DNA of 37,096 nucleotides from Micromonospora sp. KC723 (GTDB lineage Bacteria > Actinomycetota > Actinomycetes > Mycobacteriales > Micromonosporaceae). Below are positions 1 to 8,070 of this stretch, piece after piece. Each line of letters opens with the position of its first letter. Within the stretch, counting starts at the first letter, position 1. The notes under the pieces were generated by a model. That model did no database searches. It worked only from the letters and a program-made list of their open reading frames with translations, and was not told the origin of the DNA. Location of the stretch: positions 1-37,096 of the forward strand of contig NZ_SMKD01000051.1 of assembly GCF_004348595.1 (NCBI RefSeq), read 5' to 3'. Made by a program: the position numbers and the translations under genes.

Positions 1-16
1 GGGCGAGGGGGTGCGG

Positions 17-772
17 GTGCGAAGCGCCAATCCGGTTCTGGACCGGCTGGGCGAGACCAGCCGGGAACACCGGCTGCCCGGGGTCGGGGGCACGGAGGCG
101 GTGACGGTCGACGACGTGGTGGTCCGCGCCGTCGGGCTGCTGTTGCTCACCGGAGCCGTCGCGGCAGCGGCCTGGGTCGTCGTACCCCCGGCGCAGTGGC
201 TTCCCGCGGCACTGGCCGGCACCGCGCTCGCCGGTGTGGCGCTGGTCCTGGTGATCTCGCTGCGTGGCATCACCCAGCCGGCCCCGATCATCGGGTACGC
301 CCTGCTCCAGGGGCTGCTGCTCGGTGTGGCGAGCCGGTCCTTCGAGGCGGTCTATCCCGGGATCGTGGCGCAGGCCGTGGTGGGCACCTTCGGGGTGTTC
401 CTCGGCATGGCGCTGCTCTACCGGGCCCGGCTGGTCCGGGCCACCCCACGCCTGGCCCGCCTGGTGATCGGCACTCTGCTCGGGGTGCTCGCGGTGACCC
501 TGGTGAACCTGGTCTTCCGGCTCTTCACCGGCCGGCAGGGGGTGGAGGTCTACAGCCTCACCGGCCAGGTGGGCTGGCTGCCGTACGTCTTCTCCGGAGT
601 GGCCATCATCGCCGGGGCGTTGAGTTTCGTCCTCGACTTCGACCAGATCGAACGGTCGGTCCGGGGCGGTCTGCCCCGCCGGTACGCCTGGCTCTGTGCC
701 TTCGGGCTGCTGGTCGGGTTGATCTTCCTGTACTGGCAGATCCTCCGGCTGCTCAGCTACCTGCGGCGCTGA
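17..772 (+). CDS. Bax inhibitor-1/YccA family membrane protein
   Basis: A 251-residue polytopic membrane protein. Residues from about 35 onward form six or seven hydrophobic helices separated by short polar loops. Near the C-terminus the segment FVLDFDQIE sits between two helices, as is typical of bacterial Bax-inhibitor-1/YccA proteins, which in characterised relatives are membrane proteins linked to Ca2+ leak or protease control. The N-terminus SANPVLDRLG matches the short cytoplasmic start usual in actinobacterial members. Two in-frame GTG codons exist, at 11 and 17. I chose 17 because the GAGGGG box then lies 6 nt upstream; with 11 it would abut the start. The gene is followed 36 nt later by a small gene with its own -10 box. 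The physiological role here is unknown. Confidence 0.85.
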   Translation: MRSANPVLDRLGETSREHRLPGVGGTEAVTVDDVVVRAVGLLLLTGAVAAAAWVVVPPAQWLPAALAGTALAGVALVLVISLRGITQPAPIIGYALLQGLLLGVASRSFEAVYPGIVAQAVVGTFGVFLGMALLYRARLVRATPRLARLVIGTLLGVLAVTLVNLVFRLFTGRQGVEVYSLTGQVGWLPYVFSGVAIIAGALSFVLDFDQIERSVRGGLPRRYAWLCAFGLLVGLIFLYWQILRLLSYLRR

Positions 773-794
773 CCGTGGCGCACCCCTGCGGCCG

Positions 795-800
795 TAGACT
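795..800 (+). promoter_or_regulatory. -10 box for probable leaderless start of the gene at 809
   Basis: TAGACT ends 8 nt before the ATG at 809. This places the transcription start at or next to the start codon, so the mRNA would be leaderless. No Shine-Dalgarno sequence is seen before this ATG. Confidence 0.5.
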
Positions 801-808
801 CACCGGCG

Positions 809-1129
809 ATGAGTGCAGCGGAGTTGGACCGGGCGGTGGGGTTGCTGGTCCGTCAGGTGGGGCACTGGCAGCAGCCTCGCTGGACGGCCGTGCCGGACGG
901 CGGCGGCGCGTCCCGCGCGGACCTGGTGTACCGGCTGGTGCAGGAGATCGCCGACCTGGGCGCGGACGCCGAGGGCCGACCGCGGCGGCCGGTGCCCCGG
1001 CTGCCGAACGACCTAGCTCTGGTCGACCAACTCCGGGTCGTCACCGCCGACCTGGTCGCGGCCGGGCCGTCCGAGGGGGTGCTGGCCCGGGCCGTGAACG
1101 ACGTGACGGCGACCCGGGCCGCGCTCTGA
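809..1129 (+). CDS. conserved hypothetical protein, 106 aa
   Basis: A soluble, mostly helical small protein of 106 residues with no signal peptide or membrane segment. It contains SRADLVYRLVQEIADLG and a second helix-rich half ending in RAVNDVTATRAAL. Coding bias (strong G/C at third positions) supports it as real. I do not recognise a functional family; short proteins of this kind are common in Micromonosporaceae. The start is ATG, with a -10 box at 795-800 and no ribosome binding site. Its stop lies only 4 nt from the stop of the convergent CYTH-CHAD gene, so the two transcripts must overlap at their 3' ends. Confidence 0.75.
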   Translation: MSAAELDRAVGLLVRQVGHWQQPRWTAVPDGGGASRADLVYRLVQEIADLGADAEGRPRRPVPRLPNDLALVDQLRVVTADLVAAGPSEGVLARAVNDVTATRAAL

Positions 1130-1133
1130 CCGG

Positions 1134-2624
1134 TCAGCCCTTCAACCAACGGCGTACCTTCCGGCGACCGCTCCGCCTCCGGGCGGCGGCGACGGCGGCC
1201 AGATCCCGCTCTGCCGTCGCCTGCCGGGCGTGCAGCAGCCCGTAGGTGAAGGTGTTCTCGCCGTCGGCGTACGCCCGCAGCGCCTCCCGCCGCAGCGCCT
1301 CCCGCGTCATCACCGAGTCCTGGTACGCGCCGAGTAGGTTCTGAAGGTCCTTCAACCGGGTCAGCAGTGCCGTGGCGGGCTTCCCCACCGCGGGTTCGCA
1401 CACCTCGACGGCGTAGCGCGCCGCCTTGTACGCCTTGCGCGCCTCGTGCAACGCCGTGGCCTGCTCCGCGCCCCGGCCCGACCCGGACAGGGCGCGGTCC
1501 AGCCGGTCGTCGGCGCGGGTCAGCGCCCGCCGGACCCGGCGGATCACCCACCGCCGGGTGACCGTATCCGCCGTCGTGTCCTCCGCCAGCCGGTCCAACC
1601 GGGTGAGTAGCTGCGGGTATCGCTCGGAGTCGAAGGCCCGCGCCAGCGAGTCGAGAGCGGTGGCGACGTCGGTGGCGAACCGTTCCGCGATCCGCGCGGC
1701 GACCGGGCCGAGCACCAACTCGGGTGGTTCGGCCGCCACGGCCGTGGTCAGCCGGGCCGCCAGCACCTGAGCGTCCCGGACCGCGCCGAGCTGCGCGCCG
1801 AGCCACCGCAGCTCGGCGCGGAGCTGCTCGCTCTCCCGCCGATCCCACAGACCCCGGAAGGTCCGCAGCGTGGCGCGTAGCCGGCGAACCGCGACCCGCA
1901 TGTCGTGTACGGCGTTCTCGTCCCCGTGCCGGGCGGCCGGATGGTTCGCGATCAGCGCGTCCCGTTGCGCGCGGAGGTAGTCGACGACGGGAGCGCCCCG
2001 ATCCGGCCGCGTCCGGGCCGGCACGGTGGCGAGCCGGCCGCCCAGCGCGCGGTGGGACTTCGAGACGGACACCGGTCGTGCCCCCGCCTCCCGCAGCCTC
2101 ACCTCCACCGCGTCGAGCAGCCGGTCGTCGCCGTCGACCAACTCGACCTCGACCTCGTGCCAGGCCTGCCGTTCGTCGCTGACCAGGTCGTGGCTCTCGA
2201 CGGCGTCCTCCGCGACCTCCGCCAGCACCCGGCCCTGCCCGTCGAGCAGGCGGTGCTCCCGCCGCCGGGTGGTGACCCGGGCCGCGGGTGCGACCGGCGC
2301 GCCCCGGGAGGCGGCCCGGAAGAGCCCGACCAGCTCGGCCGGCGGCTCGCCGTCGTCCGGCCCGGCCGGGACCTGGTACTCGGTGCGAGGGCCGCCGGCC
2401 GCGCCGACCTTCAGGTGCCACCCCGCGTCGTGGCCGCCGGTGCGCCGGCGCAGCGCGTAGCCGCTGCGGGCCAGCCGCAGGTCGGCGGTGTCGTGGTAGA
2501 CCGCGTCCAGGTCGAGCGTGGTGGCGTCGGAGATTCTCGCGACGCCACCACAGCCCGTCAGATCCGGCAGCCGGAAACCGTCGTCACCGGAGTACTTGCG
2601 TTCCCGTTCCACCACGGCAGCCAT
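1134..2624 (-). CDS. CYTH and CHAD domain protein
   Basis: A 496-residue cytoplasmic protein with two domains. The N-terminal CYTH (triphosphate tunnel) domain starts with the metal-binding ExExK signature ERERK at residues 6-10, followed by basic strands such as YALRRR and WHLKVG, and runs to about residue 200. The CHAD domain follows (about 215-480). It is helical and His/Arg-rich, with the conserved HDMRVAVRRLRATLRTF segment that binds polyphosphate in this family. CYTH proteins hydrolyse or bind triphosphorylated compounds, and CHAD domains bind inorganic polyphosphate, so a polyphosphate-linked role is likely. The start is ATG with no clear ribosome binding site. The gene lies 40 nt downstream of the thiolase on the same strand and could be co-transcribed with it. 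Confidence 0.9.
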   Translation of the reverse strand: MAAVVERERKYSGDDGFRLPDLTGCGGVARISDATTLDLDAVYHDTADLRLARSGYALRRRTGGHDAGWHLKVGAAGGPRTEYQVPAGPDDGEPPAELVGLFRAASRGAPVAPAARVTTRRREHRLLDGQGRVLAEVAEDAVESHDLVSDERQAWHEVEVELVDGDDRLLDAVEVRLREAGARPVSVSKSHRALGGRLATVPARTRPDRGAPVVDYLRAQRDALIANHPAARHGDENAVHDMRVAVRRLRATLRTFRGLWDRRESEQLRAELRWLGAQLGAVRDAQVLAARLTTAVAAEPPELVLGPVAARIAERFATDVATALDSLARAFDSERYPQLLTRLDRLAEDTTADTVTRRWVIRRVRRALTRADDRLDRALSGSGRGAEQATALHEARKAYKAARYAVEVCEPAVGKPATALLTRLKDLQNLLGAYQDSVMTREALRREALRAYADGENTFTYGLLHARQATAERDLAAVAAARRRSGRRKVRRWLKG

Positions 2625-2664
2625 GACGGCCGGATACCCGGACGCGGTGCCGGCGAATCGACGA

Positions 2665-3927
2665 TCAGTTCAGCCGTTCCAGCACCATCGCCATGCCCTG
2701 GCCGCCGCCGACGCACATGGTCTCCAGGCCGATGGTCCGGTCGTGCCACTCCAGGGCGTTGAGCAGGGTTCCGGTGATCCGGGCGCCGGTCATGCCGAAC
2801 GGGTGACCGACGGCGATGGCGCCACCCATCACGTTCAGCTTCTCCTCGGGGATGCCGAGCTGCCGGTAGGAGGGGATCACCTGGGCGGCGAACGCCTCGT
2901 TGATCTCGACCAGGTCGACGTCGTCCATCGTCATGCCGGCCCGCCTGAGCGCCTGCCGGGACGCCTCGACCGGGCCGAGGCCCATGATCTCCGGCGACAA
3001 CGCGGTCACGCCGGTGGAGACGATCCGGGCCAGTGGAGTCAACCCGAGATCCTTCGCCCGCTGGGCGCTCATCACCACCACGGCGGCGGCGCCGTCGTTG
3101 AGCGGACAGCAGTTGCCGGCGGTGATCCGGCCGTCCGGGCGGAAGACCGGCTTCAGCCCGGCCACCGCCTCCAGGGTCACGCCGGGACGCGGCCCGTCGT
3201 CGGCGCCGACCACGGTGCCGTCCGGGGTGGTCACCGGGGTGATCTCCCGGGCCCAGAAGCCGTCGGCGATGGCCTTCTCGGCAAGGTTCTGGCTGCGTAC
3301 CCCGAAGGCGTCCATGTCCTCGCGGGTCACGTCGTACACCTGGGCCAGGTTCTCGGCGGTCTGCCCCATGGCCAGGTAGATGTCCGGCAGCTCGCCGGCC
3401 TCCCGCGGGTCGGTCCACACCTCGGTGTCACCCTCGGCGCGGCGCTTCGAGCGCGCCCGCGCCTCGGCGAAGCGCGGGTTCTCCCAGCCGCCGCCGACCA
3501 GCGCCTGCGCCTCGGGCGGCAGGGTGTCCGAGTTGCCCCGGGCGTACCGGGACACCATCTCCACCCCGGCGGAGACGAAGACATCACCCTCACCGGCCCG
3601 GATCGCGTGCATCGCCATCCGGGTCGTCTGCAACGACGAGGCGCAGTAGCGGGTCAGCGTCGCCCCGGGCACGCCGTCCAACCCCATCAGGGTGGCGACC
3701 ACCCGGGCCATGTTGAAGCCCTGCTCACCGCCGGGCAGACCACACCCGAGGTACAGGTCGTCGATCTCGGTCGGGTCGAGCCCGGGAACCTTGTCCAGCG
3801 CGGCCTGGACGATGGTCGCGGCGAGATCGTCCGGGCGGATGTCGCGCAGCGAACCCTTGAACGCGCGCCCGATGGGGGACCGGGCGGTGGCGACGATGAC
3901 GGCGTCGCGGGACGACTCAATCGGCAT
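2665..3927 (-). CDS. fadA: acetyl-CoA C-acyltransferase (thiolase), FadA3-like
   Basis: A 420-residue type II thiolase that would cleave 3-ketoacyl-CoA with CoA (beta-oxidation) or condense acyl-CoAs. The catalytic residues are visible: nucleophilic Cys95 in TRYCASS, His375 in GGAIAVGHPFG, and the general-base Cys405 in CVGGGQG, with the family motif NEAFAAQ at 343-349. The GHPFG and RYCASS variants differ slightly from the commonest GHPLG and CSSG forms but keep all active-site residues. The length is normal to slightly long. The start ATG has a TAACGT box 6 nt upstream and no Shine-Dalgarno sequence, suggesting a leaderless mRNA. The position next to an SGNH hydrolase and close to cbs matches M. 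tuberculosis fadA3 (Rv1074c) as I recall it. Substrate chain length cannot be read from the sequence. Confidence 0.92.
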   Translation of the reverse strand: MPIESSRDAVIVATARSPIGRAFKGSLRDIRPDDLAATIVQAALDKVPGLDPTEIDDLYLGCGLPGGEQGFNMARVVATLMGLDGVPGATLTRYCASSLQTTRMAMHAIRAGEGDVFVSAGVEMVSRYARGNSDTLPPEAQALVGGGWENPRFAEARARSKRRAEGDTEVWTDPREAGELPDIYLAMGQTAENLAQVYDVTREDMDAFGVRSQNLAEKAIADGFWAREITPVTTPDGTVVGADDGPRPGVTLEAVAGLKPVFRPDGRITAGNCCPLNDGAAAVVVMSAQRAKDLGLTPLARIVSTGVTALSPEIMGLGPVEASRQALRRAGMTMDDVDLVEINEAFAAQVIPSYRQLGIPEEKLNVMGGAIAVGHPFGMTGARITGTLLNALEWHDRTIGLETMCVGGGQGMAMVLERLN

Positions 3928-3933
3928 GAACCA

Positions 3934-3939
3934 ACGTTA
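3934..3939 (-). promoter_or_regulatory. -10 box for leaderless thiolase transcript
   Basis: On the minus strand TAACGT is followed by 6 nt and then the ATG at 3927. The identical hexamer also precedes metB (19913-19918) and the rnz leader (10645-10650). Confidence 0.5.
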
Positions 3940-4001
3940 ACCCGCGAGTAACTTTACCCGGAAGGAGCCACCCGGCGGGAAATGTCACCCCGGGCGGGCC
4001 G

Positions 4002-4805
4002 TCAGTGCGGCGAGGCCGCGGTGGCGGCGGCGGCGACCGCGGGAAGCAGGGCGTGGGCCCAGACCCGGTAGCCGTCGGCCGAGGGGTGGAAGCCGTCGTG
4101 GCAGAGTGTGCCGGCGTCCGCCCGGAACACCGGCCCGGTCTCGGTGGCCAGGTCGACCACGCTCCCGCCGGCGTCGAGCACGGCGGCCGTCTGGGCGCGG
4201 GCGATCCGCCGGCCCGACCAGCCGAGCACCTGCCGCAGCGGCTGCGCCACGGCCCGTACCGCCCCGAGGTCGGGACAGGTGCCCACCACGACCTGGACGC
4301 GCGCCTCCCGCAGCCGGCGCACCGCCGAGGCGAGGTACGCCGCCGCCTCGGCCGGCCGGCGCATCCCGGTGGCGTCGTTGGCTCCGACCAGGATCACCGC
4401 GACGTCCGGGCGTTCGCCGAGCAGCGCCCGGGCCACCTGGGTGGCCAGGTCGGTCGAGCGCGAACCCGAGACGCCCACGCTGGACAGGTGCACCCGTCGA
4501 CCGGCCGGCCCCTCGGCCAGCAGGTTGGCGAGCTGCCCCCCGACGGTCTCGTCGAAGCGTTCCACCCCGACGCCGAGGGCCGAGGAGTCGCCGAGCAGCA
4601 CCAGCCGCAGCGGCGGCGCGCCGGCCCGACCCACCGTGGCCCGCAGCGCCAGCCCGAGCTCCGGCTGGGCGTAGCTGCGCCCGCGGGCCGCCACGGCCTG
4701 CCCGGCGAGCACCGCGGCGCCGCCGATCGTGCCGGCCACCAGGGAGACCGCTGCCGCCTTGCCGAGTCTGAGCGCCAGCTCGGCGCCGACCGACCGCTCG
4801 CTCAT
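4002..4805 (-). CDS. SGNH/GDSL hydrolase (second of tandem pair)
   Basis: A 267-residue esterase-type hydrolase. An N-terminal hydrophobic segment (about residues 15-40) acts as signal or anchor, so the catalytic domain is probably outside the membrane. Block I is VLLGDSS with nucleophile Ser74, block III is the GANDATG segment, and block V is DGFHPSADGY with Asp237 and His240. It also has the TCPDLGA segment shared with the upstream paralogue. The substrate is unknown; family members de-esterify lipids or acetylated cell-wall glycans. The start ATG is preceded by GGAGGGAACGTC and overlaps the stop of a 24-codon mini-ORF (ATGA), so translation is probably coupled. The neighbouring thiolase recalls the fadA3-Rv1075c pair in mycobacteria. 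Confidence 0.88.
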   Translation of the reverse strand: MSERSVGAELALRLGKAAAVSLVAGTIGGAAVLAGQAVAARGRSYAQPELGLALRATVGRAGAPPLRLVLLGDSSALGVGVERFDETVGGQLANLLAEGPAGRRVHLSSVGVSGSRSTDLATQVARALLGERPDVAVILVGANDATGMRRPAEAAAYLASAVRRLREARVQVVVGTCPDLGAVRAVAQPLRQVLGWSGRRIARAQTAAVLDAGGSVVDLATETGPVFRADAGTLCHDGFHPSADGYRVWAHALLPAVAAAATAASPH

Positions 4806-4876
4806 GACGTTCCCTCCGTCCGGCTGGCACCGCCGTCAGGCGCCGACGCGCTGAGCCGGATGATGCGCCCGATCAT
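4802..4876 (-). CDS. 24-codon mini-ORF between two SGNH hydrolase genes
   Basis: This small ORF starts at ATG 4876-4874, which overlaps the stop of the upstream hydrolase as ATGA. It ends at TGA 4804-4802, which overlaps the ATG of the downstream hydrolase in the same way. Both junctions carry the identical 16-nt string GGAGGGAACGTCATGA, which holds a strong ribosome binding site. The encoded peptide (MIGRIIRLSASAPDGG, then eight more residues ending EGTS) is basic at the N-terminus and has no membrane segment. It may simply relay ribosomes from one hydrolase gene to the next, it may be a residue of a local duplication of the junction, or it may encode a functional peptide. There is no direct evidence that the peptide is stable. 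Confidence 0.5.
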   Translation of the reverse strand: MIGRIIRLSASAPDGGASRTEGTS

Positions 4877-5922
4877 GACGTTCCCTCCAGTGTGGGTGCG
4901 TCGGCGGTGCCGGGTTGCGGCACCACACCGACGCCGAAGAAGGTCCGCCGGCGCAGTTGCGCCCAACGGCCTGCCGGCCCCCGGTCGCGCCCCCGGACCT
5001 GGGTGCCGCTGACCTCGGTGCCGGCGTGCCGCGCCGCCTCGTGGGCGGCCTGCGGCAGCGAGCGTACGCCCTCGCCACGGCCGAGAACAGGCCGGCGTTC
5101 CGGGCCCGCGCCGAGGGCGGAGAGCACGGTGGGCAGCAGTGCGGCGGCGGCCACCGCGTATCCCTCGGCGGAGGGGTGGAACCGGTCCCAGGCGAACATC
5201 CGGGTCGGCTCCGCCGCGAAGCGGGGGCCGAGCAGGTCGCCGAGGGAGACCGTCCAGCCGCCCGCCTCGACCACCGCCACCGTCTGGGCGGCGGCGAGCT
5301 GCCGGCTCCACCGCCGGGCCAGCCAGCGCAGCGGAGGCTGGATCGGCTGGATGGCCCCCAAATCCGGGCAGGTGCCGACGACCACCTCGCAGCCGGCGGC
5401 GCGCAGCGCACGGACCGCGTCGACGAGGTACCGCACCGCCACGGCGGGTGGGGTGCGGTTGGTGACGTCATTGCCGCCGACCAGGATCACCGCCACGTCC
5501 GGGTCGCCTTCCAGGGCCGACTCGACCTGCGGTTTCAGCCCCGCCGACAGGGCGCCCACCACGGCGAAGCGGCGCAGCCGGACCGGCCGGTGCAGCCGCC
5601 GGGACAGCCCGGTGGCCAGCAGCGCGCCGAGCGTCTCTCGCCGGCGGTGCACCCCGTAGCTGGCCGCCGAGGAGTCGCCCAGGATCACCATGGTCAGCGC
5701 CGGGCCGGGCAGCTTCGCGCCGTAGACGCCGTCGCAGCGCGGCGGCGGTGCCTCGGCCATCGGGATCGTGCGCCGGGCCTGCCGGGCCTGCCCGACCAGC
5801 ACCCCGCCGGTGGCGACCACGGCCGCCGTGGTGGCGCCGGTGCCGATCGCCGCCAGCCGGGCGAACTGCCGGACGCGCCGCCAACGCGAACCCACCGGTA
5901 CGACGGAACCAGCCACCCCCAT
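4873..5922 (-). CDS. SGNH/GDSL hydrolase (first of tandem pair)
   Basis: A 349-residue paralogue of the downstream hydrolase. It has an N-terminal hydrophobic segment (about 20-45), then VILGDSS with nucleophile Ser84, GGNDVTN (149-155), the shared TCPDLGA segment (184-190) and the Asp246/His249 pair in DRFHPSAEGY. A C-terminal polar extension of about 70 residues (after residue 275) is absent from its partner; it is rich in Arg, Glu and Gly and has no recognisable motif. The last codons also form the ribosome binding site for the following mini-ORF. The start is ATG with TAATGT 6 nt upstream and no ribosome binding site, so the mRNA is probably leaderless. The conserved blocks shared with the partner and the tandem position indicate an old gene duplication. 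Confidence 0.88.
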   Translation of the reverse strand: MGVAGSVVPVGSRWRRVRQFARLAAIGTGATTAAVVATGGVLVGQARQARRTIPMAEAPPPRCDGVYGAKLPGPALTMVILGDSSAASYGVHRRRETLGALLATGLSRRLHRPVRLRRFAVVGALSAGLKPQVESALEGDPDVAVILVGGNDVTNRTPPAVAVRYLVDAVRALRAAGCEVVVGTCPDLGAIQPIQPPLRWLARRWSRQLAAAQTVAVVEAGGWTVSLGDLLGPRFAAEPTRMFAWDRFHPSAEGYAVAAAALLPTVLSALGAGPERRPVLGRGEGVRSLPQAAHEAARHAGTEVSGTQVRGRDRGPAGRWAQLRRRTFFGVGVVPQPGTADAPTLEGTS

Positions 5923-5928
5923 ACCGCG

Positions 5929-5934
5929 ACATTA
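5929..5934 (-). promoter_or_regulatory. -10 box for leaderless SGNH operon transcript
   Basis: On the minus strand TAATGT ends 6 nt before the ATG at 5922. This would start the mRNA of both hydrolases and the mini-ORF at the start codon. Confidence 0.5.
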
Positions 5935-6126
5935 TCGCGCCGGCACGACACGCCGCCGACCTCGCGACCCCGGCCGCCGGGCACGACCAGGCGCGGGTTC
6001 AGGACGGCTGTCCGGCGCATGGCTGGGCGGGGACCGTTCGGGGTACCAGTACGGCAACGACGACCGGCTGCCGGCAGGGGACTTGCGCCGCCCAGGCACC
6101 CTTGGACCGGCGAGAGGGGCGGAACG

Positions 6127-6483
6127 ATGGGTAGGACGTTGAAGCGGAGCGCGGCATTCGCCGCGCTGGCCCGGGCAGTGGCGGCGGGCGCGCGGGGCGG
6201 GCCGTCGCTGGGCGTCCGGCTGGCCGCCGTGCCGAGGATGGTCCGGGCGACCGCCCGGGGCGAGTACGACGGCGGCCTGCGGCTGGCGATGATGGCGGCG
6301 GCGACGGCGTACGTCGTCTCCCCGGTGGACGTGGTGCCGGAGCTGTTCCTGACGGTCTTCGGCCTGCTCGACGACGCGGTGATGGTGACCTGGCTGGCCG
6401 GCAGCGTGCTGGCCGAGACGGAGCGCTTCCTGGAGTGGGAGGCGGGTCGCGCGTCCGTGGTCCCCGGGCAGGTGATCGGCTGA
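6127..6483 (+). CDS. YkvA/DUF1232 family small membrane protein
   Basis: A 118-residue protein. The diagnostic part is the hydrophobic AYVVSPVDVVPELFLTVFGLLDDAV (split here: helix, then SPVDVVPE motif, then helix), which defines the DUF1232/YkvA family of small membrane-associated proteins of unknown function. The N-terminal 50 residues are basic and amphipathic. I chose ATG 6127 because a GAGAGGGGCGG ribosome binding site lies just upstream and the conserved domain fits; the frame is open further upstream but without a supported start. The gene is divergent from the hydrolase operon with a 204-nt gap, and about 80 nt before cbs. Confidence 0.75.
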   Translation: MGRTLKRSAAFAALARAVAAGARGGPSLGVRLAAVPRMVRATARGEYDGGLRLAMMAAATAYVVSPVDVVPELFLTVFGLLDDAVMVTWLAGSVLAETERFLEWEAGRASVVPGQVIG

Positions 6484-6490
6484 CGGCACG

Positions 6491-6496
6491 TACGCT
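6491..6496 (+). promoter_or_regulatory. possible -10 box for cbs
   Basis: TACGCT lies 64 nt before the cbs start. It would give a short leader carrying the GAAGG ribosome binding site near 6546. No convincing -35 element is visible. Confidence 0.3.
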
Positions 6497-6560
6497 GGGC
6501 GACGAACGAGTACGTCTGCCCGGCCGCCGGCGCCGGCGCCGCAACGAAGGGCACAACGAG

Positions 6561-7931
6561 GTGCAGTACTACGACAACGTCGTCGAGTTGATCGGCGACA
6601 CCCCGCTGGTGCGGCTCCGCAACGTCACCGACGGTATCCAGGCCACGGTGCTGGCGAAGGTGGAGTACCTCAACCCCGGCGGTTCGGTGAAGGACCGGAT
6701 CGCGTTGCGGATGGTGGAGGACGCCGAGGCCGCCGGGATCCTCAAGCCGGGCGGCACGATCGTCGAGCCGACCAGCGGCAACACCGGCGTCGGGCTGGCC
6801 CTGGTCGCCCAGCTCAAGGGCTACAAGTGCGTGTTCGTCTGCCCGGACAAGGTCAGCCAGGACAAGCAGGACGTGCTGCGGGCGTACGGCGCCGAGGTGG
6901 TGGTCTGCCCGACCGCCGTCGCACCGGAGGACCCGCGCTCCTACTACAACGTCTCCGACCGGCTGGCCCGGGAGATCCCCGGCGCCTGGAAGCCGGACCA
7001 GTACAGCAACCCGGCCAACCCGCGCTCGCACTACGAGAGCACCGGCCCGGAACTGTGGCAGCAGACCGAGGGCCGGATCACCCACTTCGTGGCGGGTGTC
7101 GGCACCGGTGGCACCATCTCCGGCATCGGCCGCTACCTGAAGGAGGCCTCCGAGGGGCGGGTCCGGGTGGTCGGCGCCGACCCGGAGGGCTCGGTCTACT
7201 CCGGCGGCACCGGCCGGCCGTACCTGGTCGAGGGCGTCGGCGAGGACTTCTGGCCCAAGACGTACGACCGGGGCGTCGCCGACGAGATCATCGAGGTCTC
7301 CGACAAGGCGTCCTTCGAGATGACCCGGCGGCTGGCCCGCGAGGAGGGCCTGCTGGTCGGCGGCTCCTGCGGGATGGCCGTGGTCGCGGCGCTGGAGGTG
7401 GCCCGCGGGGCCGGCCCGGACGACGTGGTCGTGGTGCTCCTTCCGGACAGCGGCAAGGGCTACCTGTCCAAGATCTTCAACGACCGGTGGATGGCCCGGT
7501 ACGGCTTCCTCGCCGACGCGGGCACCGAGCCGACCGTCGCCGACGCGCTCGCCGGCAAGCCGGGCGGCCTGCCCGAGCTGGTGCACGTCCACCCGACCGA
7601 GACGGTCCGCGACGCGATCGACTACATGCGCGAGTACGGCGTCTCCCAGCTGCCGGTGCTCAAGGCCGAGCCGCCGGTGGTGACCGGCGAGGTGACCGGC
7701 TCGATCGCCGAGAAGGACCTGCTCGACGCGCTCTTCACCGGGCAGGCCCACCTGCACGACACCATCGAGCGGCACATGGCGGACCCACTGCCGATGATCG
7801 GCGGCGGGCAGCCGGTGAGCGAGGCCGTGGCCATGCTGGAGAAGTCCGACGCGGCCCTGGTGCTGGTCGACGGCAAGCCCAAGGGCGTGCTCACCCGGCA
7901 GGACCTGTTAACGCACCTCGGCGCGCGCTGA
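6561..7931 (+). CDS. cbs: cystathionine beta-synthase
   Basis: A 456-residue PLP enzyme that would condense serine (or O-acetylserine) with homocysteine to cystathionine. The PLP lysine is Lys44 in GGSVKDRIA, the phosphate/substrate loop SGNTG is at 72-76, and the second loop is GVGTGGTISG. The C-terminal quarter has two CBS domains: one around TVRDAIDYMREYGVSQLPVL, the other from the MADPLPMIGGGQ segment through VLTRQDLLTHLG. These regulate activity by ligand binding in relatives. I chose the GTG at 6561 because the protein then begins like known family members (QYYDNVVELIGDTPLVRL) and a GAAGG box lies about 10 nt upstream; the longer in-frame extension is low-complexity Arg/Gly. A strong terminator follows directly. 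With metB 12 kb away it could serve transsulfuration. Confidence 0.93.
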   Translation: MQYYDNVVELIGDTPLVRLRNVTDGIQATVLAKVEYLNPGGSVKDRIALRMVEDAEAAGILKPGGTIVEPTSGNTGVGLALVAQLKGYKCVFVCPDKVSQDKQDVLRAYGAEVVVCPTAVAPEDPRSYYNVSDRLAREIPGAWKPDQYSNPANPRSHYESTGPELWQQTEGRITHFVAGVGTGGTISGIGRYLKEASEGRVRVVGADPEGSVYSGGTGRPYLVEGVGEDFWPKTYDRGVADEIIEVSDKASFEMTRRLAREEGLLVGGSCGMAVVAALEVARGAGPDDVVVVLLPDSGKGYLSKIFNDRWMARYGFLADAGTEPTVADALAGKPGGLPELVHVHPTETVRDAIDYMREYGVSQLPVLKAEPPVVTGEVTGSIAEKDLLDALFTGQAHLHDTIERHMADPLPMIGGGQPVSEAVAMLEKSDAALVLVDGKPKGVLTRQDLLTHLGAR

Positions 7932-7937
7932 CCCTTC

Positions 7938-7964
7938 GTGGGCCCCGCCGGAGGCGGGGCCCAC
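7938..7964 (+). terminator. Rho-independent-type hairpin after cbs
   Basis: A perfect 12-bp inverted repeat, GTGGGCCCCGCC and GGCGGGGCCCAC, with a 3-nt GGA loop begins 7 nt after the cbs stop. There is no T-run, which is common for actinobacterial terminators. Confidence 0.75.
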
Positions 7965-8070
7965 GGCCGTGTCCGGTTCACAGCCGGCCCACAAGAACGG
8001 CACAGCCGCCGCCCACCTCCCGTTCCTACCGTCGGTGCCGGACGATCCGCCACACCAACCGGGAGGACAG

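Noticed and set aside
4915..6483. Long plus-strand frame that would fuse an upstream segment to the YkvA protein
   Set aside because: The upstream part is antisense to the SGNH gene. The conserved domain, ATG and ribosome binding site support a start at 6127.
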